From Chitinophagaceae bacterium (lineage in GTDB: Bacteria > Bacteroidota > Bacteroidia > Chitinophagales > Chitinophagaceae): a stretch of DNA of 64,000 bases. Each line of letters starts with the position of its first letter. Positions within the stretch are counted from its first letter, which is position 1. The stretch spans positions 1 through 64,000 of the forward strand of contig JAMLGU010000007.1 of NCBI GenBank assembly GCA_023957575.1, read 5' to 3'. The notes beneath the pieces are model-generated. The model worked only from the letters and a program-made list of their open reading frames with translations, had not been told where the DNA came from and searched no databases. Shown piece by piece: positions 27,411 through 37,105 of this stretch. The translations under genes and the position numbers were made by a program.

Positions 27411-27575
27411 GAGAGAACGCCTCAGCCCCAGCTCCTCTCCTCACAATGAATAAGATGGTTGATAAATAAACTCATTGAGATGGAGAGGTTTAAATTGAAA
27501 CAGCCGAAGCGTATGGCATCAGAGGCATGGAGAAACGCCTCACCCCCAACCCCTCTCCTCACGGAGAGGGGAGTT
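27411..27575. repeat. Two copies of a CTC-rich palindromic motif
   Basis: Two related segments (27411-27446 and 27529-27575) share AACGCCTCA followed by CCCCAnC and CTCTCCTCAC. The second forms a perfect hairpin CCCCTCTCC-TCAC-GGAGAGGGG. In the first, the right arm (GGAGAGG at 27482) is separated by about 35 bases of unrelated sequence, as if the hairpin had been interrupted. Confidence 0.65.
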
Positions 27576-27618
27576 GGAATACGTTTTATTTAAAGTTTAA
27601 TTTAATATATATTATACT

Positions 27619-28962
27619 TTATTGAGGCAGTAACACCTGATCAATCCTATGCATTGAGCCATTTATGAAATTCTGATCGCTAGTACCGTTTACAAACGGA
27701 TTAATCAGCACATTAGATGCAGTAGGATTTGCGGCGCCCTTAACAGTTGCAGCAGTAACACCGGTAGGTCCCAAAACGGATTTCAAACCAATGCCGGGAT
27801 GAGCAGTAATAGCACCATTCAGCAATGTAGGAAACTTAGTTTCAGTAGTAGGCATATTCACAGTATAGGCTCTTGTACCCATTATATGATATACCACCAG
27901 TCCCTTTACAGTTTCAGGAGTCAGAACTCCTGCTAATAAAGGATTCTGAAAAACATCGGGAGTGGAAGCTATACTTGCTGCCTGAGCTTGCGCCAGATTA
28001 AGAATTGTTGTTTTATGAGGCTCTGTTTCTGCCATAGCAGTGGCTATTTGTAGCGCATCTGCCTGAGACATTCCCGGATTGGCTGCCATTATCTGAGGTA
28101 CCAAACCGGTTGTGATATACTGATTTTTAACAACAGGAAGAACACCTGGTGTAATCTGAGCCGTAAGCAACGCCTGAAAAGCAGCATTTGTTGGTGCAAA
28201 TACAGTCAGATTTGCAGCCGGATTACTAAGCGCCGATTCTAATGTTTTATTGGCATCACCCTGATCTGCCTTATTTACGGCTGCTTTAAAATAACTGTAA
28301 TCCGGATTGGTAGCAATCCTTTGCCACAACACCTGGTCTGGCGGTAACAGAGCAATAGCTGTTTTATGCATTACACCATTTGAAGCCGTAAGATCCGGGC
28401 CGGTAATTGGTACACCATTTACAAATGAGGCTGAACCGGCCTTCGCAGGAAAAATTGGCATTCTTAAGCCGGGAGGTAATGCAGCAGAAGGAGCTGAAAG
28501 AATCAATGCAGATTGCAAATACATATTAGGGAAAGTAGTAGTAAAGTTGGAGGTTTTCAGCGTTCTGCCACCTATAATATGGTATTTCAATAATGTATCT
28601 AATTTGCCCGCGCTGAAAAAATTAAGAGAAGAAGCGTCCGCAGGTAATCCTAACAGGCTGAATGAAGTCAGAATTGCAGTATTATCCGGAGCAAAAAAAG
28701 TTAATTCGCCGGCAGGGTTACCTAACACATCAGATAATTTTCCCGTGGTACTATTGAAAGTACTGGCCTTTTCGACGGCTGTTTTCAAAATAGAAAACTC
28801 AGGCGCGTCTAATTTTTTCAATACCGTCTCTGATGCAGACGCCAACGGGAAATCATTGGGAATTGGTTCAGGCAATTCCTTATTGCATGCCGAGAAAATA
28901 AAAACTGAAGCAAGGGCCGCTACAATATTTAATTTATTAAAAAATTTATTATATGTTATCAT
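27619..28962 (-). CDS. Fasciclin (FAS1) domain lipoprotein
   Basis: 447-residue lipoprotein. The start at 28962 gives a signal peptide with IFSACNKELPEP as lipobox; the longer frame overlaps the TonB receptor and is rejected. Two FAS1 (fasciclin) domains follow. The first starts near FSILKTAVEKAS with LTFFAPDNTAIL. The second starts near YSYFKAAVNKAD with LTVFAPTNAAFQAL, and ends with the H-domain-like INGSMHRIDQVLLP. FAS1 domains mediate adhesion or protein interaction. It is 28 bases downstream of a TonB receptor gene, so it may be its surface partner. Confidence 0.87.
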   Translation of the reverse strand: MITYNKFFNKLNIVAALASVFIFSACNKELPEPIPNDFPLASASETVLKKLDAPEFSILKTAVEKASTFNSTTGKLSDVLGNPAGELTFFAPDNTAILTSFSLLGLPADASSLNFFSAGKLDTLLKYHIIGGRTLKTSNFTTTFPNMYLQSALILSAPSAALPPGLRMPIFPAKAGSASFVNGVPITGPDLTASNGVMHKTAIALLPPDQVLWQRIATNPDYSYFKAAVNKADQGDANKTLESALSNPAANLTVFAPTNAAFQALLTAQITPGVLPVVKNQYITTGLVPQIMAANPGMSQADALQIATAMAETEPHKTTILNLAQAQAASIASTPDVFQNPLLAGVLTPETVKGLVVYHIMGTRAYTVNMPTTETKFPTLLNGAITAHPGIGLKSVLGPTGVTAATVKGAANPTASNVLINPFVNGTSDQNFINGSMHRIDQVLLPQ

Positions 28963-28990
28963 TTTGTAATATTTAATAGTAAGCAATGGA

Positions 28991-31699
28991 TTATAATAAA
29001 TTATAAGTAAAAGCAATGTAGTACAAACCGCCAATACTTGGGTTCCCCACAGCATTTACATAATATTGATTAAACAAATTGTTGGCTCCCAGTTTGATCT
29101 GAGATTTGATGGAAGGCAGTTTGTACATCAGCCCTAAATCTACTACGTGTGTAGGATCAATGGTTCCTGTGGCAAAATCGCTTTCAAAGTCCATCTTTGT
29201 CTGCCAGCGCCAGTTGAGCGAAAATCCTAACAGATTGCGAGGCCCGAAGCCTGAATTACTAAGTCCCAGAAATGTTTTGTACTTAGGCGTATTGAATGAA
29301 GCACGAAAATTGTTGGGTACGTCTTTAATTTCATCCGAAGAGATATTTCCATTCAGACTGAAATTGGACGGCAAACGCCAGTCGAAGCTCACTGCCCAAC
29401 CAAAAGTTTTAACACTGGCATCAGAATTTACAACCACTGATATACCTCTGTAAACCGCCGGATTTGATTTGTCGGTAAATTGCAATACATCTCGTCTTCC
29501 AATGAAATTGGTATATTTTCCGCTATAAACATAAGCATCAACCAGGAAGTTTTTCTGAATAATAAATTTATATCCCAACTCATAGCTGGCCACACTCTCA
29601 GGTTTTACTTCTTTGTAAGTTATGGGTATTCTGTTTGCCGGATTAGCTATAAAGTCGGGTGCAGAAATGCCGGGATTATTTATTAGGTCATAAGCTTCCC
29701 AGATTTTTTTATTGGAACCAATTAATGTACCTCCTCCTACTGACAGGTCAATCCATTGTTGCTGTGTACTCGGGAAGCGGTAAGCAGTCTGATAGGACAA
29801 ACGGATACTGTGGTTTTCGGCAGGTTTAATCAATGCGGTAAACCGCGGTGTAAATTTACCTTTGAAATATTCGTTTTTATCATACCTACCTGAGGCGGTC
29901 AGTTTCAATACGTTTTTGATAATTTCTTTACCCAACTGACCGTAAGCGCCGATTTCGTTGATTTTGATAGGGCCATCTTCTTCATGGAAAAGTGTGTTTT
30001 CACTATTCAGAACAAATTGTCTCCAGTTGCCACCAACCAAAAATTCTACGGCATGGTTAAACAATGAAGTAAAATTATACTGACCTTCTGCTACATATAA
30101 GTCAGATTTGTCGAGGAAAAGACCTCCATTTTGATAAATAGGCGTCAGGCGTACTTTATCCCACTTTTCTTTAAAATCGGCAGAGCCTACTTCAGGCCTA
30201 CCCACATCTGCAATCTGCCTTGCTTTGTTGTGTGCATCAATATCCCGCATACCGGCCATTTTAGCATTCAGATAAGCAAAAGCATATTGTTGATACCAAT
30301 CGGTACTTGGTTTCCAGCGTTCATTGAATTGACGGGTTGTGGCAGTAAGGTTATGCGATTGACCTGCATCTTCCTGAGTAGTATATCCTCTCAGGAACCA
30401 GTTATCTGCCTTAAACTCCAATTTGTATTGTGCAATTTTGAAATCTTTCAGAGAATACCTGTCGCTACCGGTGTAAATGGTATTACCTCCACCAATCTGC
30501 CCCATCAGGATAGCCTCTACTTTGGGAGTGATTTTATAATGAATGGCCGCCGACCCTTTCAGGTTAATGGTATTGGGATCCACTAATTCTTTTTCGGTAT
30601 ATCCTGTTCTGGATACAGGAATGCTGGCAGGAAGCGTTTTCACATAATCAGCCCAGAAGGGCACTTGTTTTGCAATAGCATCTAATACCCTTGTTCTTAA
30701 ATCAATAGTCGTTTCATCGCCATATACATTTATACCATCATAGTTAGGATCGGTTTCTCTTGTTCCGGAAGGTGCAATTTGTCCGTTTGAACCGATCCTC
30801 AGGTAGTTCCGATAATCGCGAGCCAACCAGTCCTGCGCCTTTATGTATTGCGCAGTAACCTTATAAGCTAACTTATCTGACACCTTTTGAGCCCACCTGA
30901 AACCAATATCATAGTAAGGAGAAGGATCTCTATAGCTGTTTGAAAGATTCATCACACCCAACTTAGCTTGCACTGATAGTCCACGTGAGGTAAAAGGGCT
31001 TTTACTGTTGATGAGCAAGGTGCCATTCATACCGCCGGAGCCATACAATGCCGAAGATGCACCGGGCAATAATTCCATGCTTTCTACATCCAGTTCTGAT
31101 AGACCGACTACACTGCCTACCGAGAAATTCAGCGCCGGCGCCTGATTGTCTATTCCATCCACTATCTGATTGAAACGGGTATTACCACTTCCCGAAAACC
31201 CTCTGGTGGTAGGTGAGGTAAAAGTGAGTGAAGAGTTAACCACATTCACTCCTTTAATATTGGAAATAATATCATAATAACCCACTGCCGGCGTATTCCT
31301 GATAGCAGCGCTGCTCACCCTTTCCACAGTAACAGCCGAGTTCAACATTCTTTCGGCAGTACGTGATGCAGACACCACTACCTCCTGGCCCAGTTCGGTA
31401 AATGGCCTCAACAGAATGGTTTTGGAGTTCCCATCAGAAAAAGTAATCTCCTGCGTTTCGAAGCCAATAGAAGAAAACGTAATTCGAACAGGAAATTGAG
31501 TTACAGACAATTCAAATTCTCCATTTGATTTGGAAGAAGTACCTCGGTCGGTTCCAGTTATTTGAATAGAAACCGATGGAACAGGGTCATTTGTTTCACT
31601 GTTTTTTACAACTCCTTTAATAGTTTGCTGTGCAAACGCCATGTAAGGTAGCAATTGAATAACTGCCATTATGGCCAACAATCGTAATAAGAATCTCAT
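28991..31699 (-). CDS. TonB-dependent outer-membrane receptor
   Basis: 902-residue outer-membrane receptor; the start at 31699 begins the signal peptide ending YMAFAQQ. It has a CarboxypepD-regulatory-like domain (about 25-105; GVVKNSETNDPVPSVSIQI), a plug domain (EVVVSASRTAERMLNSAV through about 240) and a large beta-barrel ending in an aromatic residue (YIAFTYNLL, consistent with outer-membrane insertion). It is not paired with a SusD-like protein but with a fasciclin lipoprotein. The ligand is unknown; sequence features give no clue of sugar versus siderophore. Promoter region 31700-31868 is divergent with purC. Confidence 0.93.
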   Translation of the reverse strand: MRFLLRLLAIMAVIQLLPYMAFAQQTIKGVVKNSETNDPVPSVSIQITGTDRGTSSKSNGEFELSVTQFPVRITFSSIGFETQEITFSDGNSKTILLRPFTELGQEVVVSASRTAERMLNSAVTVERVSSAAIRNTPAVGYYDIISNIKGVNVVNSSLTFTSPTTRGFSGSGNTRFNQIVDGIDNQAPALNFSVGSVVGLSELDVESMELLPGASSALYGSGGMNGTLLINSKSPFTSRGLSVQAKLGVMNLSNSYRDPSPYYDIGFRWAQKVSDKLAYKVTAQYIKAQDWLARDYRNYLRIGSNGQIAPSGTRETDPNYDGINVYGDETTIDLRTRVLDAIAKQVPFWADYVKTLPASIPVSRTGYTEKELVDPNTINLKGSAAIHYKITPKVEAILMGQIGGGNTIYTGSDRYSLKDFKIAQYKLEFKADNWFLRGYTTQEDAGQSHNLTATTRQFNERWKPSTDWYQQYAFAYLNAKMAGMRDIDAHNKARQIADVGRPEVGSADFKEKWDKVRLTPIYQNGGLFLDKSDLYVAEGQYNFTSLFNHAVEFLVGGNWRQFVLNSENTLFHEEDGPIKINEIGAYGQLGKEIIKNVLKLTASGRYDKNEYFKGKFTPRFTALIKPAENHSIRLSYQTAYRFPSTQQQWIDLSVGGGTLIGSNKKIWEAYDLINNPGISAPDFIANPANRIPITYKEVKPESVASYELGYKFIIQKNFLVDAYVYSGKYTNFIGRRDVLQFTDKSNPAVYRGISVVVNSDASVKTFGWAVSFDWRLPSNFSLNGNISSDEIKDVPNNFRASFNTPKYKTFLGLSNSGFGPRNLLGFSLNWRWQTKMDFESDFATGTIDPTHVVDLGLMYKLPSIKSQIKLGANNLFNQYYVNAVGNPSIGGLYYIAFTYNLL

Positions 31700-31868
31700 A
31701 AAAAAAATTTTGTTTTGTTGAAATAGCAGGTGTAAAATAACATTTGTTAGCATATTGACAAAAAAAATTTATAAAAAATAAAAATTAGTTTTAAAAAGGC
31801 AAGAATTTTTGTTGTTAATTCTTAAAAAAATCTAATTAATTAATCGCTTCAATAATTAATTTCGCAGC

Positions 31869-32792
31869 ATGTCAGATATCCATTTTTCCAAACAAACAGG
31901 TTTTTATCGGGGCAAAGTGAGAGATGTTTACTTTATTGATAATAATTACCTTGTGATGATTGCATCCGACCGCATTTCGGCCTTTGATGTGATTTTGCCA
32001 AAAAAAATACCCTTCAAAGGACAGGTGCTCAATCAGATAGCAGCCTTCATGCTCAATGCCACTAAGGATATTTGCAAAAACTGGCTGATTGCCACTCCCA
32101 CACCCAATAGTTCTATCGGACTGAAATGTGAGCCTTTCAAAATTGAATTAGTGGTAAGAGGTCATCTTACAGGACATGCCTGGCGCACCTACCAATCAGG
32201 TAAAAGGTTTTTGTGTGGCGCGGTATTACCCGAAGAGATGATAGAGAATCAGCCTTTTTTGCATCCCATCATCACCCCCAGCACCAAAGCAGCCGAAGGC
32301 CATGATGAAGATATAAGCAAAGAAGATATTATTGCAAAGGGTTTAGCCACAGAAAACGAATGGCAGCAATTGGAAAAAATAGCTCTTGCCCTTTTCAAAC
32401 GAGGTAAGGAGATTGCTTTAAAACATGGATTGATACTTGCAGATACAAAATATGAGTTTGGGAAAATAGGCGATGAAATCATTTTGATGGATGAAATTCA
32501 TACGCCGGACAGTTCGCGGTATTTTTATGCCGATGGTTTTGACGAGCGACTCCAAAGAAATGAAAAGCAAAAACAGTTGAGTAAGGAATTTGTAAGAGAA
32601 TGGCTGATTGAAAATAATTTTATGGGTAAGGAAGGGCAAACGATTCCTGAAATGACCGATGAATGGGTAAACACTATTTCGCAGCGATACATTGAACTTT
32701 TTGAAAAAATAACCGGTGAGGAATTTGTGCCGCAAACAGTTACTGATGCAGAATTGCTCGAAAACATTAATAATGCCATCTATTCCCTTTAA
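31869..32792 (+). CDS. purC: SAICAR synthetase (purine biosynthesis)
   Basis: 307-residue phosphoribosylaminoimidazole-succinocarboxamide synthase joining CAIR and aspartate with ATP. Signatures are [49 protein letters not shown] and [12 protein letters not shown]. The longer bacterial form (about 300 residues) fits. It is monocistronic in context; the purE gene is elsewhere at 55740. Confidence 0.97.
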   Translation: MSDIHFSKQTGFYRGKVRDVYFIDNNYLVMIASDRISAFDVILPKKIPFKGQVLNQIAAFMLNATKDICKNWLIATPTPNSSIGLKCEPFKIELVVRGHLTGHAWRTYQSGKRFLCGAVLPEEMIENQPFLHPIITPSTKAAEGHDEDISKEDIIAKGLATENEWQQLEKIALALFKRGKEIALKHGLILADTKYEFGKIGDEIILMDEIHTPDSSRYFYADGFDERLQRNEKQKQLSKEFVREWLIENNFMGKEGQTIPEMTDEWVNTISQRYIELFEKITGEEFVPQTVTDAELLENINNAIYSL

Positions 32793-32849
32793 ATCAAAAA
32801 TGGGCCGCCTTTCGGCAAGCCCACTATAGGGAACGGACTAAAGCCGGAC

Positions 32850-33278
32850 CTATTGGATACGTCTTTTATCGGACTGAGAAATCGTTTTATTATTCGCTTT
32901 TGTTGTCAGGTATTTATGAGCATAGTAATCAAGTGCATCAAAGGCATCTGCCTTGGTAGGTACATTTTCTACTACGTACAAATTGATATAAAATCCTGCG
33001 GTAATATTATAAATACGTCTTTGCTGTCCTTCATAAAACCTGCCTTCCAGCCTGTCATATACTTCGGGCCAGTATTGGGTATCATACTCCATGCTTTCTA
33101 CCACAGCATAAGTGCGGTCATAATCGTATTGAATTAAAGAGTAAGGCGTACCATTTACATAATCAATCACTGTAGCTCTTTCGATATCATCTTTCTCATA
33201 GTAACCCCTCTTGGTGCAACTGCCAAATACCATTGCTATTGCAACTGCTAAAACTGAGAATGTAAAAATCTTTTTCAT
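32850..33278 (-). CDS. Small lipoprotein, function unknown
   Basis: 142-residue exported protein with the lipobox FGSC near residue 20, then CTKRGYYEKDDIERATVIDYVNGTPYSL and a Tyr/Asp-rich body. The tail is basic. I do not recognise a family; small lipoproteins of this look are common in Bacteroidota. Confidence 0.72.
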   Translation of the reverse strand: MKKIFTFSVLAVAIAMVFGSCTKRGYYEKDDIERATVIDYVNGTPYSLIQYDYDRTYAVVESMEYDTQYWPEVYDRLEGRFYEGQQRRIYNITAGFYINLYVVENVPTKADAFDALDYYAHKYLTTKANNKTISQSDKRRIQ

Positions 33279-33518
33279 TGTAGTTTAACTTTAGTAGTTT
33301 AAAAATCAGGTTTCAAATCCGTTTTCATATTAAAGAAGGGTAATGTGAAAAAAAGTTTGCATCCGATTTGTTAAAAATCAGATAATGTCTGAAAGCGGGC
33401 ATTTTACCTTCGTTCTAATAAGTCTGCTAAACAAGATGGCTCTCGTAAATACTTTGTACATACGAAAAGTGGAACAGTATTTGCGAAATACTAAAAAGAC
33501 TTTTAACATGTCATTGAA

Positions 33519-34244
33519 ATGAAGAATTATTTACCCGTCATCTTCTTTTTCTTTTTGATTATAAATACGTTTTCCTGCAAAAAGAGCGCACAAAACCCCG
33601 AATCGGGTACTACCATTAAAGGTTGGAAATATATTGGAGGCGATGAATTTAATGGAGACAAACCAGACACTACACGCTGGTTTCGATATGGAGATGGCAA
33701 AAATGCTAACTATGGTCGGCTACAAGGTATGATTCAAACCTATCGTCCACAACAGGTAGAGATGGCTACACTCCCTTCCGGTGAAAAAGTGCTAAGAATA
33801 ACCTCTGTAAAAAGAAACAATGGCGATAGTATTAATGGGAACCCCGGTTGGTGGTCGGGTGCAATTTCTACACGGGAAACTGAAATATTTTATCCGCTTT
33901 ATTGTAAAATTGAAGTGAGGGCCAAGGTAGCCAATGAAAAGGGAGTTTGGCATGCAATATGGAGCAGGTATAGGGATGGCGCTAGTATTGCAGAACTTGA
34001 TTTAAATGAATTTTTTGTAAAGAAAGTCGGTAAGGGAGTTGTGTCACAGGCTATTCATTTGTGGAATACCTTGTTGTGCATCATCCTATTCAGCCACAGT
34101 TTGCCAATTCAGCAACCAGACCTATCAAACCCCACCTTTTTAACACTAAAATCTGACACTTTCCCCCGAACAATGTGGAAAAATCTTTATAAATCTGAAA
34201 AACCCAACATTTTAACTAAATTTGACCATTATCACATAGTATAA
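33519..34244 (+). pseudogene. GH16 glycosidase, 5' fragment (interrupted)
   Basis: The N-terminal part of a secreted GH16 (laminarinase/beta-glucanase-type) enzyme: a lipobox (NTFSC, about residue 20), then the jelly-roll start FIGGDEF-like YIGGDEFNGDKPD and the active site AELDLNE with nucleophile Glu159, Asp161 and acid/base Glu164. GH16 similarity ends at about 34068-34070 with SQAIHLWNT. The remaining 57 codons to 34244 look foreign and read into the methyltransferase start (stop and ATG overlap by one base). The missing downstream part is at 36562-36968. Confidence 0.85.
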
Positions 34245-35581
34245 TGCAAGGAACACTTTTTGATATTGACGTAGAAATAAAAACCAAAGAGCCTGACATC
34301 TCTGAATGGGGCACATTTCGTGACAGTTTAAGAGCACCAGTGCATGGTTGGTTTACTTACCCAGCCGGTTTTTCTTACAAAGCAGTTGAGCACAGCATTG
34401 AGCAAGCTGACTTGACAGTTGGTACGTCAACAATCTATGACCCATTCATGGGAAGTGGCACGACAAATCTTGTTGCAAAGTCGCTTGGCTTTAACTCAAT
34501 CGGAGTTGAAGCACATCCGTTTGTTCATCGTATTACCCAATCTAAAATGAATTGGGATATTAGCTTTGATGAATTAAATAATGCTATTGAAAAAATTCAA
34601 AAGCAAGTTTCAAAAGCAGAACGACCAGAAAAACTTGAACCTTTTTTGAAACAAGAATTTCCAGAACTTATTTTAAAATGCTTCTTACCTGAAACGCTAT
34701 TTGAACTTTGGACAATTCGTAATTCCATCCTAAAACTTGACAGTACAAAGGGAACTAAAGAATTTTTGCGTACTGCTTTGATTTGTGTATTGCGTGACGT
34801 TTCCATTGCTGCTACCGGATGGCCATACATTGCACCCAACAAAACGAAAGTTACAAGCATGTCAAAGAAAGGTTGGGAAACTTATCGCAATCGGGTTTTA
34901 AAAATGTATGGCGACATTGTTGAGATAAATCGGAAAGCCTACAAAGGAAAATCAACGCACCAGGTTCTCAATGGAGATTCACGGAATACAGTCGGACAAA
35001 TTGCTGATGAATCAGCCGACCATATTTTTACTTCACCGCCCTATCTCAATAACTTTGACTACGCCGACAGAACAAGACTTGAACTTTACTTCATGGGTGA
35101 AGCAAAAAATTGGGGAGAGATTTCTGACCAAGTGAGAAAAAAACTTATGACGAGTGCAACAACTCAAATCAATCGCACAGACAGTAAGTATCAGTTTCTT
35201 GAAGGATTCAAATTTGAGTGTCCCGACCAATACACATTTCTTTCAAACGCTGTAGAAAAACTTTCAGAATTACGCCTTACAAAAGGTGGGAAGAAAAGCT
35301 ACGACTTAATGACTATTGGTTATTTCAACGACATTTATCAAATCATAAAAGACAACTTTAGAGTTTTACGCAAAGGTTCTAAAGCACTTTATATCTTAGG
35401 TGATTCAGCACCTTACGGTGTGCATATTCCGACAGACGAACTCATAGGACAAATCGGAGTTGCCATTGGTTTTTCTAACTATCAAATTCAAATTCTCAGA
35501 GAACGTGGCGGCAAGTGGGAGAAAAACCCACAGCGACACAATGTTATGCTTCGGGAATCAGTAGTAATCCTTCAAAAATAA
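34244..35581 (+). CDS. DNA methyltransferase (probable N4-cytosine or N6-adenine)
   Basis: 445-residue site-specific DNA methyltransferase. Motif I, DPFMGSGTT (66-74), binds S-adenosylmethionine; motif IV, TSPPY (263-267), is the catalytic loop. Ser before Pro-Pro-Tyr is often seen in N4-cytosine enzymes, but N6-adenine is not excluded. Motif order I before IV is alpha/gamma-like. The middle region probably recognises the target; its sequence cannot be read. It is followed after one base by the endonuclease gene, consistent with a Type II restriction-modification pair. Confidence 0.87.
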   Translation: MQGTLFDIDVEIKTKEPDISEWGTFRDSLRAPVHGWFTYPAGFSYKAVEHSIEQADLTVGTSTIYDPFMGSGTTNLVAKSLGFNSIGVEAHPFVHRITQSKMNWDISFDELNNAIEKIQKQVSKAERPEKLEPFLKQEFPELILKCFLPETLFELWTIRNSILKLDSTKGTKEFLRTALICVLRDVSIAATGWPYIAPNKTKVTSMSKKGWETYRNRVLKMYGDIVEINRKAYKGKSTHQVLNGDSRNTVGQIADESADHIFTSPPYLNNFDYADRTRLELYFMGEAKNWGEISDQVRKKLMTSATTQINRTDSKYQFLEGFKFECPDQYTFLSNAVEKLSELRLTKGGKKSYDLMTIGYFNDIYQIIKDNFRVLRKGSKALYILGDSAPYGVHIPTDELIGQIGVAIGFSNYQIQILRERGGKWEKNPQRHNVMLRESVVILQK

Positions 35582-35582
35582 T

Positions 35583-36401
35583 ATGGAGAATGTTCAGAAT
35601 CCGGGAAGTGCTTTGGGTGAAGCAATCGGGGCACAAATGGAAATCGCCTTAAACACTTACCTCACAAAAGTCGTCAACAAATATTCATGTCGTTTAATTT
35701 CCAAAGGGCAAGAAAACCCGAAAACGAAAAAGGCAACCAAACTTTTGCTGTACGACAATTTCGGAACAGCTTACAACATTGACGCAGTTGTTGCCAACGA
35801 ATCAATGCAACCATTAATTCTCGTTGAATACAAATACATCCGTTACAAAAAGCACAACCGAGATAAAGGCAGTTGGCTTTGCACAGCACATAATGCAATA
35901 AGAAGAAGATATAATTCAGTTCGAAGTTCCATTGCAATCTTAGCAGGCAGTTGGAGCGGCAGTAGCATTGCAATGATGAAAAGTCATGACATAAATTTGT
36001 TTATCATTCCGTTTGAGAAAATAACTGCATTGCTAAAGAAACAAAAAATCAAATTTGATTGGGGAGAAAAAGACCGTCATGTTGCAAGTGCATCATGGGA
36101 AAAATATTCTGCACTGACGAATAGACAGAAATTAAAGATTGCCGAAGAGATGATTTCTGAAATCAAACCTGATTTAGAAGCGGCAATTGAAAAAACACTT
36201 GACAACAAAACCAAAAGGCAAATTGAGAAAGTAACAATAGAAATTCACACAAATATTGGCGAAGTGAAGCGTTTTGAGTTTGCAAATGTTGAAGACGCTT
36301 TGAATTTTTTGGAAGATTTCAGTTTTGAAGAAATGTTAAATCACGCTGACTCATTTACTTTGTTTGACAAACCTGAAATAAGCGAAGAAGAAGACGAATA
36401 A
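35583..36401 (+). CDS. Probable Type II restriction endonuclease, PD-(D/E)xK
   Basis: 272-residue protein with a PD-(D/E)xK-like core: Asp67 in YNIDAVV and Glu82-Tyr83-Lys84 in LILVEYKYIR, spaced as in restriction endonucleases. A basic stretch, RYKKHNRDKGSW, follows. The acidic C-terminal tail ends in EEEDE. Its position one base after the methyltransferase supports a cognate cutter; the recognised site is unknown and homology to named enzymes was not searched. Confidence 0.78.
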   Translation: MENVQNPGSALGEAIGAQMEIALNTYLTKVVNKYSCRLISKGQENPKTKKATKLLLYDNFGTAYNIDAVVANESMQPLILVEYKYIRYKKHNRDKGSWLCTAHNAIRRRYNSVRSSIAILAGSWSGSSIAMMKSHDINLFIIPFEKITALLKKQKIKFDWGEKDRHVASASWEKYSALTNRQKLKIAEEMISEIKPDLEAAIEKTLDNKTKRQIEKVTIEIHTNIGEVKRFEFANVEDALNFLEDFSFEEMLNHADSFTLFDKPEISEEEDE

Positions 36402-36561
36402 TATGTAATGACATCCAGAATTACAAAGGGCGAATGAACAGTGGGTTTGCTGCTATGCTGGCAGACGAATATATTCTCATCTTTTTGCTACTATCAGCTT
36501 AAGTTCTGGTTGACCGAACTCTACTCAACACAAGTACATATCTTCGGTATCAATAATTTTA

Positions 36562-36968
36562 ATGGGCAGACGTTTTTTAAATATCAGAACAGCATCAAGC
36601 CGTGTTCAAAAAGCTGCTACCGATTTTAATCTCCCCTTTGGACAAAACAGAGACAAGCCGGTTGTGGACCCTTCCAATACTTTTCATACATATAGTGTAC
36701 AGATTGATAAAGATCCAAACACCAAAAATGAAGCCATCATCACCCTTCTTGTGAATGGAGAAATAAGTTATTCGCTCTATACCGCAGATATTCCGGGCCA
36801 CAATAAATTCATCCTTGATGCCATAGAAAAGAACCGCCTCGATGCTGTATGGGATGTGGTCATCACGGTCAGATAGGCGCTACTAACCCCAGCGTGGGCT
36901 ATCCTGATGGAGAGTTGAATCAAGTTGTAACAGAAATTGATTGGGTGAGAGTATATGTGAAGGAATAA
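36562..36968 (+). pseudogene. GH16 glycosidase, 3' fragment with frameshift
   Basis: The C-terminal half of the GH16 enzyme whose start is at 33519. It begins near NIRTASSRVQKAATDFNLPF and continues through NTFHTYSVQIDKDPNT and LLVNGEISYSLYTA. An in-frame TAG at 36874 interrupts the frame. Shifting by one base at about 36870 restores a reading frame encoding QIGATNPSVGYPDGELNQ and the closing strand IDWVRVYVKE, typical of the GH16 end, stopping at 36968. A single-base deletion therefore disables this half independently of the insertion. Confidence 0.82.
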
Positions 36969-37105
36969 AACCAATCACTTCAATTATTGCCCCTTGTTTT
37001 TGGAATTAAATCTTACTCCTTCCAAAAAAACGGGTTTTTTATAAAGGTCTTGCTTTATATACTCATAGATTTAAATTGTTGTCAATTGCTTTTATTTAAA
37101 AAAAA

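Larger units (their letters stand above)
34070..36560 (+). mobile_element. Restriction-modification insertion inside GH16 gene
   Basis: About 2.5 kb separates the two halves of a GH16 gene. It carries a methyltransferase and an endonuclease-like gene with a one-base gap. No transposase, integrase or tRNA target is present. I could not find matching direct repeats at the two ends, so the boundaries are approximate (left near 34070, right between about 36500 and 36590). The 158 bases after the endonuclease contain a small hairpin, AGTTCTGG-TTGA-CCGAACT, and no gene. Confidence 0.75.

Noticed and set aside
28307..28969. 220-codon open frame opposite the fasciclin gene
   Set aside because: Antisense shadow; the minus-strand FAS1 reading is clear.
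32801..32823. Hairpin TGGGC/GCCCA after purC as a terminator
   Set aside because: Only five paired bases and no T run follows.
36441..36629. 62-codon open frame in the tail of the restriction-modification insert
   Set aside because: It begins with GTG, runs across the right junction in another frame than GH16 and shows no protein-like pattern.
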